Assembly (NCBI GenBank): GCA_016715865.1
Contig: JADJXM010000012.1
Coordinates: 124,001-188,000 of the forward strand
DNA length: 64,000 nucleotides
Direction: 5' to 3'
From: Acidobacteriota bacterium
Lineage (GTDB): Bacteria > Acidobacteriota > Blastocatellia > RBC074
In this document: one piece after another, positions 1-11,474 of the stretch
Numbering within the stretch: the first letter of the stretch is position 1
How the letters are laid out: each line of letters starts with the position of its first letter
Program-made: the position numbers and the translations under genes
The notes under the pieces: model-generated
What the model was told of the DNA's origin: nothing
Database searches by the model: none
Seen by the model: the letters and a program-made list of their open reading frames with translations, nothing else

Positions 1-2
1 GG

Positions 3-65
3 GATTACACGCTCGACCGGATGCTTGGACGTTATCGCGATCTCTATTTATACCTGGCGAAATGA
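3..65 (+). CDS. C-terminal end of a glycosyltransferase-like protein (5' end outside window)
   Basis: An open frame enters from the left edge and stops with TGA at 63-65. It encodes only about 20 residues, ending DRMLGRYRDLYLYLAK. Tails of this form (aromatic and basic, Y-x-x-L-Y) are common at the C-terminus of GT4/GT1 glycosyltransferases. The exopolysaccharide genes downstream fit that reading, but so little is visible that the family is a guess. It ends 21 bp before the adenosyltransferase start, which suggests one transcript. Confidence 0.4.
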   Translation, partial: DYTLDRMLGRYRDLYLYLAK

Positions 66-86
66 ACAAAAAGGAGAGGTGAGGTT

Positions 87-650
87 TTGAGAATCACGCG
101 AGTTTATACGAAATCCGGCGATGCCGGTGAAACATCACTGGTTGACGGCAGCAGAGTCAGCAAGTCGGATGCGCGCGTCACGGCATATGGCGAAGTCGAC
201 GAACTTAATTCGTGGATCGGGGTCGTCCGCGTCGGATTGAATGATGACCAGCTCGATCAGGCTCTTGAAAAGATCCAGAACGAACTGTTCATCGTCGGGG
301 CGGATCTGGCGAGCCCAATGACGATCGAGGTCCCGCGCATTCACGAGGAACAGATATTGCAACTCGAAAATCTGATTGATCTGCTGCTTGAAGAGCTTGA
401 GCCTCTGCGCGAATTCATCCTGCCGGGAGGCAGCGAGGCGGCGGCTTTCTTGCATATCGCACGGACGGTTGCACGTCGCGCCGAGCGTCATGTCGTCTCT
501 CTGGCAGCCGAAGCCGAGATCAACAGTCAGGCTATCATCTATCTCAACCGCATGTCGGATCTGCTCTTTGTCATGGCCAGAATCGCCAATAAACGCGCCG
601 GCGTGAAGGACATCTCGGCCAATTTCAGCGCGCGCGGCACGAAGTCCTAG
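87..650 (+). CDS. pduO: Cob(I)yrinic acid a,c-diamide / cobalamin adenosyltransferase, PduO type
   Basis: Transfers the 5'-deoxyadenosyl group of ATP to cob(I)alamin to make coenzyme B12; cytosolic and trimeric in this family. The 187-residue protein has the family's usual length. Its N-terminal ATP-binding motif TKSGDAGETSLVDGSRV is at residues 8-24. The middle FILPGG segment and C-terminal YLNRMSDLLFVMAR helix are also typical. The start is TTG at 87, preceded by AAGGAGAGG. It sits among polysaccharide genes, but coenzyme B12 is the cofactor of methylmalonyl-CoA mutase, whose chaperone MeaB and epimerase lie 5.5 kb downstream. Confidence 0.93.
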   Translation: MRITRVYTKSGDAGETSLVDGSRVSKSDARVTAYGEVDELNSWIGVVRVGLNDDQLDQALEKIQNELFIVGADLASPMTIEVPRIHEEQILQLENLIDLLLEELEPLREFILPGGSEAAAFLHIARTVARRAERHVVSLAAEAEINSQAIIYLNRMSDLLFVMARIANKRAGVKDISANFSARGTKS

Positions 651-655
651 CACAT

Positions 656-1870
656 ATGCGCCAGATACTGATCCTGTCAATCATCTTTCTTCTGGTGCCG
701 CTGGCCTTTTTTGTGCCTTTCGTCGGGCTGATCAGTTATATCTGGATTGCGTATGTGCGTCCGCACGAATGGGCTTACATGCCGACGGCGCAGATTTCGC
801 TGGCGGTGGCGATAGCGACGCTCAGTGGTTATGTGATCTTCGAATTGACGCGCCGGACGCCGCAGTTGATGCCTAATGCGTTGATGCTGTTGCTCTGGGG
901 GCAGATCGCTCTGGCCAGCCTGCTGGCTGTTTCGCCGGCGGCTGCGCGCGAGAAGTTCATTGAATTCAGCAAGACGTTTCTGATCGCGCTGCTGATCACT
1001 GCGATGGTCGATTCGCAGAAACGCATTCGATGGATTTTGCTGGGTCTGGTTCTGTCGATAGGATTTCTGGCATTTCGATCGAACATCGGGATTCTGCTGG
1101 CGATGGGTGAGACGAGGGTCTTCGGCCCTGGCGGAGCCTTCGAGGACAATAACGATTACGCATTGCTGCTCAACCTTGCAGCTCCGATCGCATATTTCGT
1201 TGCTCGCGGAGAGCAGAGCCGGCTGCTTCGCCGGACCTGTTTTGCGCTTTCGATCATGATGATGGTGACGGTTCTCTTCACGCTTTCGCGCGGAGGTTTC
1301 CTTGGCCTCTGTGTCGTCATAACCGGGATCGCTTTCAGGTCGCGATACCGGCTGTCAGGCCTCGTGCTGGTCGCGATTCTCGGCCTGATATCATTAACTG
1401 TGCTGCCACAACAGATCATCGAGCGTGTCAGCAGCATCAGAACTGCATCGGATATGGATGAATCCGCGCGGTTGCGTTTTCAGGCATGGTCGGTCAGCCT
1501 CGGGATCATCGGCGATCATCCCGTCTTCGGGATCGGCCCCGGAAACATGCTCCAAGTCTATCAGAACTATCTCGACACCGATAACGTTCGCGTTTCGCAT
1601 AATTCTTTTCTGCAGATGGCTGTCGATGCCGGTCTGCCCGGTTTGCTGCTGTTTCTGGCTCTGATCGGTGTCAGCTATTATCGATTGCGACGATCGCGAA
1701 GCATTCTACGGGCGGCGGCGGCGGATTCGCCACTGATATCATATTCCATTGGGTTGGAATTGGCGTTGATCGGTTATATCGTCACAGCCAACTTTCTGAG
1801 CCGTCACGACCTTGAGCTGTTATATCAGATCGCCGCGCTCGCCACCTGTTTTCATCTCGTTGCAAGGGAA

Positions 1871-1888
<18 letters not shown>
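656..1888 (+). CDS. O-antigen ligase-like membrane protein (exosortase-associated O-glycosylation ligase type)
   Basis: A 410-residue polytopic membrane protein with about ten hydrophobic segments. The N-terminus has the YVRPHEW segment. FGPGGAFEDNND near residue 160 and the C-terminal HNSFLQMAVDAGLPG loop are typical of the Wzy/WaaL-related proteins linked to exosortase A loci. It probably joins or polymerises lipid-linked glycans in the inner membrane. It starts 5 bp after the adenosyltransferase stop. The last residues REVDSKK and the TAG stop are encoded by a GTAGAAA-type repeat array, so the native C-terminus may have been altered by that repeat. No exosortase gene is visible in the window. 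Confidence 0.8.
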
Positions 1889-1936
<48 letters not shown>

Positions 1937-1938
1937 TT

Positions 1939-3816
1939 ATGTGTGGAATCGCCGGTATCTATCATTATGCGACCGATGCCCCCGTGGATGAGAGCATTTT
2001 GCGGCGGATGACAGGTGTGCTCAGGCATCGCGGACCTGATGACGAAGGATATCATCTGACATCGCGGGTTGGGCTCGGTCACAGGCGCCTGTCGATCATA
2101 GATCCGGCGGGCGGCCATCAGCCAATCTACAACGAGGACGGCACGATTGCCGTCGTGCTCAACGGTGAGATCTATAATTACAGGGAACTTGCGGAGCACC
2201 TGGAGAGCTGCGGCCACCGGCTCAAAACGCGATCCGACACAGAAACCATCGTGCATCTGTATGAAGATTATGGTGAGGCTTGTCTTTCGATGCTTCGCGG
2301 CATGTTTGCCTTTGCATTGTGGGATGGGCGTAAGCGTCAATTGATGCTGGCGCGCGATCGTCTTGGCAAAAAGCCGCTCTATTTCGCTGATATCAATGGT
2401 CGAATGATCTTCGGCTCTGAGCTCAAGGCGCTGCTCGAGGACAGCGGACTTTCGCGGCGGCTCGATGTGGCAGCGATGGCCGACTATCTCTCCTATCAAT
2501 ATATTCCCGCTCCACGGACGATATACGAAGGAATCAAAAAGCTCAGGGCCGGGCATTATCTGATCGTCAGATCGACTGGTGTACAGGACCGCGAATACTG
2601 GGACGTCGATTTCAGCACCGCCGAGAGCCACGATGAAGGTGCATGGTGCAGATCGCTGATCGAGGCGCTGCATCGATCAGTCAGCCAGCGAATGGAGAGT
2701 GATGTTCCGATCGGGGCATTTCTCTCAAGCGGAGTGGATTCTTCGTCGATCGTCGCCATGATGAATCGCGTCACCGAGCAGCAGGTCGTGACCGTCTCTG
2801 TCGGGTTTGAAGAGGAAGCGTACAGTGAAGCCGCAGATGCCCGCTGGTTCGCCCAGCTGCATGATACAGAGCATCACGAGATCATCGTCCGGCCGCAGGC
2901 GGTCAATGTGATCGAACGTCTGTCCTGGTATTTCGACGAACCGTTTGCTGACGCTTCGGCCGTGCCTGCCTGGTACCTCGCGAAAGCCGCGCGTGAATTC
3001 GTGACCGTTGCGTTGTCGGGCGACGGCGGTGACGAGAATTTTGCCGGCTATCGCCGTTATCTGTTCGACGCCATCGAAAACCGCATCCGCAAAGTCGCTC
3101 CGCTGTCATTTCGGCGACCGCTCTTCGGTGCGCTGGCTGCTGTCTATCCTGATGCGGCGTGGCTGCCGCAACCGTTGCGCGCGCGCGCTACGCTGCGCAA
3201 CCTCACGCTCGATCCGGCGGCGGCTTACTACAATTCCGTATACGGTGCGATGGTCGATCATCGCGATCATTTACTTGGACGTGATCTGCGGAAAGAACTC
3301 GGAGATTACGACCCGTTCGAGGTTTTTCTCGATCATTTCAATCGAGCCCGGACGGATGATCCGATAGCACGTGTTCAATACGTCGACTTCAAGACCTATC
3401 TGACGGACGATGTACTGACCAAGGTCGATCGCTCGAGCATGGCCAACTCGCTCGAGGTCCGGTCTCCGTTGCTCGATCATCAGTTTGTCAATCTCGCGGC
3501 ACGAATTCCGTCGCACATGAAATTGCGCGGACGAGAAGGGAAGTACATATACAAACGAGCCATGATCGGTATGCTGCCGAGCCTTGTGCTTGACCGCCGC
3601 AAGCGGGGATTCGTCGCGCCGATCGCAGAATGGTTTCGCAGGGATTTGAAAGATATGGCTAACAGCGTTCTCTTCGATAAATCATCATACGACGGACTGA
3701 TCGACCGGGCTGCGCTGGCGCATCTATGGAATTTCCATCAGGCTGGTCATCGCGACTATTCGCGCCCGCTCTGGGCGGTCTTTATGTTCAGGATGTGGCA
3801 GAAAAACTTCGGCTGA
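1939..3816 (+). CDS. asnB: Asparagine synthase (glutamine-hydrolysing) / exopolysaccharide amidotransferase
   Basis: A 625-residue class-II glutamine amidotransferase fused to an asparagine synthase domain. The catalytic nucleophile is Cys2 in MCGIAGIY, and the glutaminase domain spans about residues 2-210. The synthase domain has the PPi loop SSGVDSS at 263-269 and a second ATP-contact region SGDGGDENFAGYRRY near 355-370. In polysaccharide clusters such proteins amidate sugars or peptides rather than make free asparagine. Its place between an O-antigen-ligase-like gene and a glycosyltransferase favours that role, although the substrate cannot be read from the sequence. The upstream junction is wholly repeat-derived. 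Confidence 0.9.
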   Translation: MCGIAGIYHYATDAPVDESILRRMTGVLRHRGPDDEGYHLTSRVGLGHRRLSIIDPAGGHQPIYNEDGTIAVVLNGEIYNYRELAEHLESCGHRLKTRSDTETIVHLYEDYGEACLSMLRGMFAFALWDGRKRQLMLARDRLGKKPLYFADINGRMIFGSELKALLEDSGLSRRLDVAAMADYLSYQYIPAPRTIYEGIKKLRAGHYLIVRSTGVQDREYWDVDFSTAESHDEGAWCRSLIEALHRSVSQRMESDVPIGAFLSSGVDSSSIVAMMNRVTEQQVVTVSVGFEEEAYSEAADARWFAQLHDTEHHEIIVRPQAVNVIERLSWYFDEPFADASAVPAWYLAKAAREFVTVALSGDGGDENFAGYRRYLFDAIENRIRKVAPLSFRRPLFGALAAVYPDAAWLPQPLRARATLRNLTLDPAAAYYNSVYGAMVDHRDHLLGRDLRKELGDYDPFEVFLDHFNRARTDDPIARVQYVDFKTYLTDDVLTKVDRSSMANSLEVRSPLLDHQFVNLAARIPSHMKLRGREGKYIYKRAMIGMLPSLVLDRRKRGFVAPIAEWFRRDLKDMANSVLFDKSSYDGLIDRAALAHLWNFHQAGHRDYSRPLWAVFMFRMWQKNFG

Positions 3817-3818
3817 AT

Positions 3819-4109
3819 TAGTACTCTGTAAACTAAATTTTCGGGTATTTAAATTCGGAAGAAATTAATCGCAAAGACCGCAAAGGAGCAAAGAATTTGA
3901 ATCGCAAAGGCCGCAAAGGGGCAAAGATTTTTTGGGGATATGAATATCCGGATTATCGCCCACTGGATATAATTCGAACTCTGATCTTCCCTGTATGTCT
4001 TTGCCCACTTTGCGGCCTTTGCGATTAAATTCTTTGCGCATCTTCGCGGCCTCTGCGATTAACTTTTTTCCGGTCTTGAATGCAAGAAAATTTAGTTTAC
4101 AAAGTACTA
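3819..4109. repeat. MITE-like element, copy 1, with terminal inverted repeats
   Basis: Starts TAGTACTCTGTAAACTAAAT at 3819 and ends with its reverse complement at 4086-4109; the 24-bp ends differ at one base. Inside are two tandem copies of a unit built on AATCGCAAAGACCGCAAAGG. After an AT-rich core they return in inverted orientation as CTTTGCGGCC-type units. It fills the whole gap between asnB (stop 3814-3816) and the GT4 gene (start 4114). The outer TA at both ends could be a target duplication. It has no coding capacity. Related copies lie at 11254-11463 and 41178-41455. Confidence 0.85.
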
Positions 4110-4113
4110 ACCC

Positions 4114-5340
4114 ATGAACATCCTTGTCTTCAGTACTCTATGGCCGAACACTGAGCATCCGCATTTCGGTATTTTCGTGCGAAATCGGATACTCGCGCTG
4201 GCGCGGAGGCCCGGGGTAACAATTCGTGTCGTGGCTCCGGTTCCGTACTTCCCATCCTGGATGCGTGGGGCTCACATCCCGGAGCACTGGCAGAGGATGG
4301 CGCGAATCCCCGAGATTGAATTCCTGGACGGGTTGCCCGTTTTTCATCCGCGATACTTCAACCCTCCGAAGCTGGGGATGAGCTGGTATGGCCGGTGGAT
4401 GGCTGCTGGAGCGCGATTGCTGGTCGAGCGATTACATGCTGAGAATCCGATCAATCTGATCGATGCACATTATGTCTACCCGGACGGTGCGGCTGCGGTG
4501 CGGCTCGGTGCAGCATTGCGAATTCCGGTTTTTATCACGGCCAGAGGAACAGATATCAACCATTTCACACGGATGCCGTTCATCAGGCCTTTGATCCGCA
4601 GTGCTCTGCAATCTGCTTCCGGCGTCATGGCCGTCAGTCGCGATTTGCGAGATCAGATCGTCGAACTCGGAATTGACCATGATCGTCTTGCGGTGATCGC
4701 CAACGGAGTTGATGGACGGGTATTTTACCCGCGCGATCAAAATGAGTCGCGACGGATGCTTGGACTGGAACCGGCGGGGAGGATTCTTTTGACGGTCGCG
4801 TCGCTTGTGCCGCTCAAGCGGATCGACCTGTTGATCAAGGCGGTTAGTCTGATGGGCCGTGATGATGCCAGACTTTTCGTGATTGGCGATGGTCCACTGC
4901 GTGAACGATTCGAAAATCTGATTCGGGAGAACTCGTTGACGGACCGAGTCAGGTTGATCGGATCGCGTAATCAGGCTGAACTTGCCGAGTGGTGCTCGGC
5001 GGCGGATCTGTTCTGTCTGACGAGTTCGCGAGAAGGTTCGCCTAATGTCGTGAACGAGGCGCTGGCATGTGGTCTGCCGGTGATTGCGACGGATACCGGT
5101 GGGGTCCGAGATCTGATCGGCGGCGCAGACTCCTGCCGGCTGGTCTCAACAGACATTACCCCCGAGGACCTTGCAGTTGAAATTTCGCAGGCCTTGAAGG
5201 CATTGCCGGATCGCAAGGCGATCGCAGCTTCCGCCCGCCGCTCATGGGATGATGCGGCTGAAGAAATTCTGACCTTTTATGCCCGCTGCCGAATCACGTC
5301 TTCTGCGCCGATGGATCGAAAAGCGAACGAAAACGGATGA
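4114..5340 (+). CDS. Glycosyltransferase family 4
   Basis: A 408-residue GT-B glycosyltransferase that transfers a sugar from a nucleotide-sugar donor, probably to a lipid-linked glycan on the cytoplasmic face. The N-terminal acceptor domain begins MNILVFSTLWPNTEHPHFG. The C-terminal donor domain starts with ILLTVASLVPLKRIDLLIKA near residue 225. It carries the retaining GT4 E-x7-E motif EGSPNVVNEA, followed by CGLPVIATDTGG. It is the last gene of the first polysaccharide block. A MITE-like element separates it from asnB, and its final 47 bp overlap the convergent DUF4126 gene. Confidence 0.9.
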   Translation: MNILVFSTLWPNTEHPHFGIFVRNRILALARRPGVTIRVVAPVPYFPSWMRGAHIPEHWQRMARIPEIEFLDGLPVFHPRYFNPPKLGMSWYGRWMAAGARLLVERLHAENPINLIDAHYVYPDGAAAVRLGAALRIPVFITARGTDINHFTRMPFIRPLIRSALQSASGVMAVSRDLRDQIVELGIDHDRLAVIANGVDGRVFYPRDQNESRRMLGLEPAGRILLTVASLVPLKRIDLLIKAVSLMGRDDARLFVIGDGPLRERFENLIRENSLTDRVRLIGSRNQAELAEWCSAADLFCLTSSREGSPNVVNEALACGLPVIATDTGGVRDLIGGADSCRLVSTDITPEDLAVEISQALKALPDRKAIAASARRSWDDAAEEILTFYARCRITSSAPMDRKANENG

Positions 5341-5908
5341 GCATCCTGCGCAGGGCCCGCAAGATCTTCGGTACCAGCCAGAACGTGATAATCAAAAAGA
5401 TGATCACTATGACCAGCATAACGATCGGATAGAACGCCATCAGAACAGCTGACCCAAAAGTCAGAATGTCTTCGCCGATGCTTAGAGCGAAGTTCGAGAC
5501 TGGTTCGGGGCTGGTATTTGCGGTCAATCGCGTAGCCGCTTTAGTCCCATGTGAGCTGAGAGCGATGCCTCCGCCGACGATCAGCGCGACGATTCTGACT
5601 GCCGGATCGAATTCGGCAAAAGCCGAGGCCGCCAGAATCGCTCCCGCCGGCACCCGGATGAATGTATGCACAGCGTCCCAGGCTGAATCTATCGCAGGGA
5701 TCTTGTCGGCTATGAATTCGATGACATACATCCCTCCGGCCAGCCCGATCACCCACCATTCGCCGAGCATGTCCAATCCACCGGGCAGCTTGACCAGTTT
5801 AAACCGGTCCAGAATGCCGAGTGTGACGACCGTCGCGTAGAGGTTGATGCCCGACAGCCAGGCCGAACCCATTGCCGTGCCGATTGTTGCTATCCAGTCA
5901 GCGGTCAT
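5294..5908 (-). CDS. DUF4126 family membrane protein
   Basis: A 204-residue integral membrane protein matching DUF4126: MTADWIATIGTAMGSAWLSG at the start, then several hydrophobic helices with a GIALSSHGTKAATRL loop near residue 125. A last strongly hydrophobic segment (about 160-185) is followed by a basic tail. The family has no established biochemical role. It is convergent with the glycosyltransferase and overlaps its end, so transcription from the two sides collides here. It is monocistronic as far as the window shows. Confidence 0.8.
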   Translation of the reverse strand: MTADWIATIGTAMGSAWLSGINLYATVVTLGILDRFKLVKLPGGLDMLGEWWVIGLAGGMYVIEFIADKIPAIDSAWDAVHTFIRVPAGAILAASAFAEFDPAVRIVALIVGGGIALSSHGTKAATRLTANTSPEPVSNFALSIGEDILTFGSAVLMAFYPIVMLVIVIIFLIITFWLVPKILRALRRMLIRFRSLFDPSAQKT

Positions 5909-5922
5909 TGTGGCCTCCCAGA

Positions 5923-5961
<39 letters not shown>

Positions 5962-6112
5962 TGGCGCCAGATTAGCAGAAATGAGGCAGATCGCAATAGG
6001 GGAGTTTTTCCGGTAAGCCGACAAGCAGGTGGAATTTATGACAGAGACCATGTATATTGATTAATCTTTTGGCGGAAGCTTGATTGATCCCAGGCCGGTC
6101 TGATCGGGGCCG

Positions 6113-7553
<1,441 letters not shown>

Positions 7554-7578
7554 AGCATGCCGTTAAAGGAGAGTTATT

Positions 7579-8805
7579 TTGAAATACCGTAATGCATTGG
7601 TCTTTACACTTCTCGTCACACTGGGCGCGTTGACGACCCAGTCCTGCAAGTGGTTCGGCAAGAGCGAATACACGAAGCTGGAAGCCGCCGATTTGACGGC
7701 CCTCATCGATTCGCTGCCTGATCGCCAGAAGCGAATGCTGGCCGAAAACCAGGCCCAGCGCAAGGAACTGGTCAAACAGCTCAAACAGGCCTTCGCGCTT
7801 GCCCAGGCCGCCGAGGACGAAGGCCTTGACGATTCTGCAAAATACAAGAATCAGTGGGCGCTCAACGAAGAACAGTTGCTGGCAGCCGAATACAGCAAAC
7901 GCAATCAGAACGTAAATATCCCGAAAGAAGAGCTGGATGCCTACTTCGCCTCCCATAAAGAGGCTTTCGATGCCGATGTGGCTGTGATCAATGAAGGTCG
8001 CAACGAGAAGCCGACCGATGAACAGCGTGAGATGCTTAAATCGCAATGGAGTGAAATGCGAGTTCGCGCCGATCGCGCCCGCAAGGCCGGGATCGACAAA
8101 GAGCCCATCTTCATAATCCAGCGCAAATTCAACCAGGCCAACCTGCTTGCCAATCTGTACGCACAGACGCTTGAAGACCGCCTCAAACTGACTGACGAAG
8201 AAAAAAAGAAATATATCGCCGAGCATCCTGAAGCCGACGTCGAGAAGATCAAGGTTCGGGCTCAGGGGCTGCTCGATCGTGTCAAGAAGGGAGAGAGCTT
8301 CGAGAAGATCGCCGATGAGGTCAACGAGGACGGCACGCGCGGTCGTGGTGGCGATCTCGACTGGTTCAGCAAGGGCAAGATGGATCCCGATTTCGAAAAG
8401 GCCGCTTTCGCTTTGCAGAAAGGCGCCTCGAGCAACGAACTGGTCAAGACAAGTTTCGGCTTTCACATCGTTCGTGTAGATGACCGTCGCAAAGCTGCGC
8501 CTTCGGCCACGCCTGCGCCTGCCGGGCCTGATGCCAGCGCCACCCCACAGGCTTCAGGCGAGCCGCAGGAAGAACTGCGCGCTCGTCATATCTTCCTGAG
8601 CACTCAGGAAGCCGAATCGTTCGACCAGCGGTTGCTGCAGGAAAAGATCAAACGGGCGATGGAAGACGCAACGCTCAAATATCCCGTCGAGGCTCCCGAG
8701 GATTTCATCGTCAATGTGACCGGTGTTAATCCGGGCCGCCTGCCGGGACTGGGCGGCGGGCAGGGTGGCCAGATGAAGCGCTTTGACCCGAACGAAAATA
8801 AGTAA
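7579..8805 (+). CDS. Secreted parvulin-type peptidyl-prolyl cis-trans isomerase
   Basis: A 408-residue PPIase of the SurA/PrsA/PpiC type that should help fold exported proteins in the periplasm. An N-terminal signal segment (about residues 3-22) ends QSC, a loose lipobox, so lipid attachment is possible. A charged helical SurA-N-like region follows. A parvulin domain at about 215-310 carries GGDLDWFSKGKMDPDFEKAA and GFHIVRVDD. A Pro/Ala linker and a partial second parvulin-like stretch (RARHIFLST) close the protein. The start is TTG at 7579 with AAAGGAGAG upstream. It ends NENK at a degenerate GTTGAAA repeat. Confidence 0.88.
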   Translation: MKYRNALVFTLLVTLGALTTQSCKWFGKSEYTKLEAADLTALIDSLPDRQKRMLAENQAQRKELVKQLKQAFALAQAAEDEGLDDSAKYKNQWALNEEQLLAAEYSKRNQNVNIPKEELDAYFASHKEAFDADVAVINEGRNEKPTDEQREMLKSQWSEMRVRADRARKAGIDKEPIFIIQRKFNQANLLANLYAQTLEDRLKLTDEEKKKYIAEHPEADVEKIKVRAQGLLDRVKKGESFEKIADEVNEDGTRGRGGDLDWFSKGKMDPDFEKAAFALQKGASSNELVKTSFGFHIVRVDDRRKAAPSATPAPAGPDASATPQASGEPQEELRARHIFLSTQEAESFDQRLLQEKIKRAMEDATLKYPVEAPEDFIVNVTGVNPGRLPGLGGGQGGQMKRFDPNENK

Positions 8806-8809
8806 GTGA

Positions 8810-8931
8810 GTTGAAAGTTAAAAGTTGAAAGTTAAAAGTCATCAAAAGCGACTGATTAAGTGTTTTTGAAAATCGCAGATAATCCTAATATTCAGGCCTT
8901 GTTCGGCGTCTTTTAACTTTCAACTTTCAAC
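8810..8931. repeat. GTTGAAA/GTTAAAA heptamer arrays, inverted pair
   Basis: Tandem GTTGAAA-GTTAAAA units at 8810-8838 are matched by inverted CTTTTAACTTTCAACTTTCA-type units at 8910-8931. About 70 bp of AT-rich spacer separates them. This is a sequence variant of the GTAGAAA family with the same layout. It sits between the PPIase stop and the mtnP ribosome binding site. Confidence 0.75.
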
Positions 8932-8952
8932 TTCTTCTTTTTCGGAGGATAG

Positions 8953-9822
8953 ATGGAGAAAGCTCAAATCGGGATTATCGGAGGCAGCGGGCTGTATCAG
9001 ATGGCAGGGCTTACCGAGATCCGTGAAATTGATGTTGAAACACCGTTCGGCAAGCCGTCGGACAATTTCATTCTCGGCACGCTCGAGGGGGTTCGTGTGG
9101 CGTTTCTCGCCAGGCACGCGCGAGGCCACCGGATTCTGCCGACCGATCTGCCGTTTCGTGCCAACATCTATGCAATGAAACTGCTCGGAGTCGAGCGGAT
9201 CATCTCTGCCTCGGCGGTGGGCTCACTGCAGGAACAGTATGCTCCGACGGATATTGTCATTCCCGATCAGTTTTTCGATCGCACACGCGGGCGCGTTTCG
9301 ACGTTTTTCGGCGAAGGCATTGTGGGACATATCACTTTTGCGCATCCGGTCTGTAACGAACTCGGCGAAATCATCGCCGAAGCCGGCAAAGGGACAGATG
9401 TGAAAATCCATCGCGGAGGAACCTATCTCTGCATGGAAGGCCCGGCATTCTCGACGCTCGCCGAATCACGTCTCTATCGCAGCTGGGGGATGGACGTCAT
9501 AGGGATGACGAATCTGCAGGAGGCCAAGCTCGCACGCGAGGCCGAGATCTGTTATTCGACCATGGCTCTGGTTACCGATTATGACTGCTGGCATCCAGAT
9601 CATGATGCGGTGACGGTCGAGATGGTTATCGATTTTCTCAACAGGAATGCGGCCAATGCTCAGCAGATCATCCGGACGTCGGTCAGGAATCTTGCAGGCA
9701 GGCCGCGCGAATGCAAATGCGGATCGGCGCTCAAGCACGCCATGCTGACGCATCGTGAGGCCATGCCGCCCGAGACTATCCAGAAACTCGGTGCGCTGGT
9801 CGGCAAATATCTGGGCGACTAA
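8953..9822 (+). CDS. mtnP: S-methyl-5'-thioadenosine phosphorylase
   Basis: Phosphorolyses methylthioadenosine to adenine and 5-methylthioribose-1-phosphate in methionine salvage. The 289-residue protein has the PNP/MTAP fold signatures: GIIGGSGLYQM at the N-terminus, FLARHARGHRILPTDLPFRANIYA (phosphate and ribose contacts), CMEGPAFSTLAESR, and MTNLQEAKLAREAEICYSTM. GGAGG precedes the ATG. The downstream TPR protein and PfkB kinase follow with short gaps and look co-transcribed. No mtnA or other salvage gene is present here. Confidence 0.95.
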   Translation: MEKAQIGIIGGSGLYQMAGLTEIREIDVETPFGKPSDNFILGTLEGVRVAFLARHARGHRILPTDLPFRANIYAMKLLGVERIISASAVGSLQEQYAPTDIVIPDQFFDRTRGRVSTFFGEGIVGHITFAHPVCNELGEIIAEAGKGTDVKIHRGGTYLCMEGPAFSTLAESRLYRSWGMDVIGMTNLQEAKLAREAEICYSTMALVTDYDCWHPDHDAVTVEMVIDFLNRNAANAQQIIRTSVRNLAGRPRECKCGSALKHAMLTHREAMPPETIQKLGALVGKYLGD

Positions 9823-9854
9823 GCCATTAATTCAATCTTCGAGAGGTGTGAAAG

Positions 9855-10328
9855 ATGAAGCCTCAAACAGTTTTCATGCACATCGCAGCCGCGGTCATTT
9901 TCGCAGCGCTTGGCAATAACAGCGGCGGAATATCGGCGGCCACCAGTATCCAGCAGGGGCCGGGGCGAGGACCAGTCAGTCAGCCGCGCGATCCTGAACT
10001 GGAAAAACAGTCCTACCATAATCTTGATGTTGCGAAATATTATTTCTACAAACGCAAACCGGACAAGAAGGACAAGGACGGATGGACGCGACTGAACAAG
10101 GCAGTCGAAGGCCGGCTGATGGAGATCATCGACCTCAACCCGGATTTCGCCAAAATGGATGAGGTCTATTTTCTACTCGGCGAGGTCTATCAGCGCGGCG
10201 GCGATCGAGAGAACGCCGTCAAGCACTGGACCATGGTGGTCGAAAAGTTTCCCGACAGCACCGTCAAGGCCGACGCGCAAAAGCGCCTCGATGAGGCTCA
10301 AAATCAAAGCAAAGACAAGAAGGGGTAA
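9855..10328 (+). CDS. Small secreted TPR-repeat protein
   Basis: A 157-residue protein with an N-terminal signal peptide (hydrophobic to about residue 30, ending near ISAAT). A charged segment leads into tetratricopeptide-like helices: DEVYFLLGEVYQRGGDRENAVKHW, then FPDSTVKADAQKRL. The pattern resembles BamD/YbgF-type periplasmic TPR proteins but is much shorter, so it is probably a scaffold rather than BamD itself. GAGAGGTG precedes the start. Its function is unknown; it lies between mtnP and a sugar kinase with 32 and 7 bp gaps. Confidence 0.75.
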   Translation: MKPQTVFMHIAAAVIFAALGNNSGGISAATSIQQGPGRGPVSQPRDPELEKQSYHNLDVAKYYFYKRKPDKKDKDGWTRLNKAVEGRLMEIIDLNPDFAKMDEVYFLLGEVYQRGGDRENAVKHWTMVVEKFPDSTVKADAQKRLDEAQNQSKDKKG

Positions 10329-10335
10329 TTGTTGA

Positions 10336-11253
<918 letters not shown>

Positions 11254-11463
11254 TTAATCGCAAAGACCGCAAAGGGGCAAAGAATTAATCGCAGAGGCCG
11301 CAAAGGAGCAAAGATTTTTTGGTGATATGAATATTCGGATTATTGCCCATTGGATATAATTCGAACACTGATCTTCCCTGTATATCTTTGCCCCTTTGCG
11401 GCCTTTGCGATTAACTTTTTCCCAGTCTTGAATACAAGAAAATTTAGTTTGCAGAGTATTCAT
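11254..11463. repeat. MITE-like element, copy 2, lacking its left end
   Basis: Closely matches copies 1 and 3 over the tandem AATCGCAAAGACCGCAAAGG units, the AT-rich core and the inverted CTTTGCGG units. The right end GAAAATTTAGTTTGCAGAGT is present, but the left inverted terminus is missing. The element begins at the base after the PfkB stop codon and reaches to within 12 bp of the dapF-like start. Confidence 0.8.
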
Positions 11464-11474
11464 CATTTATTTTT

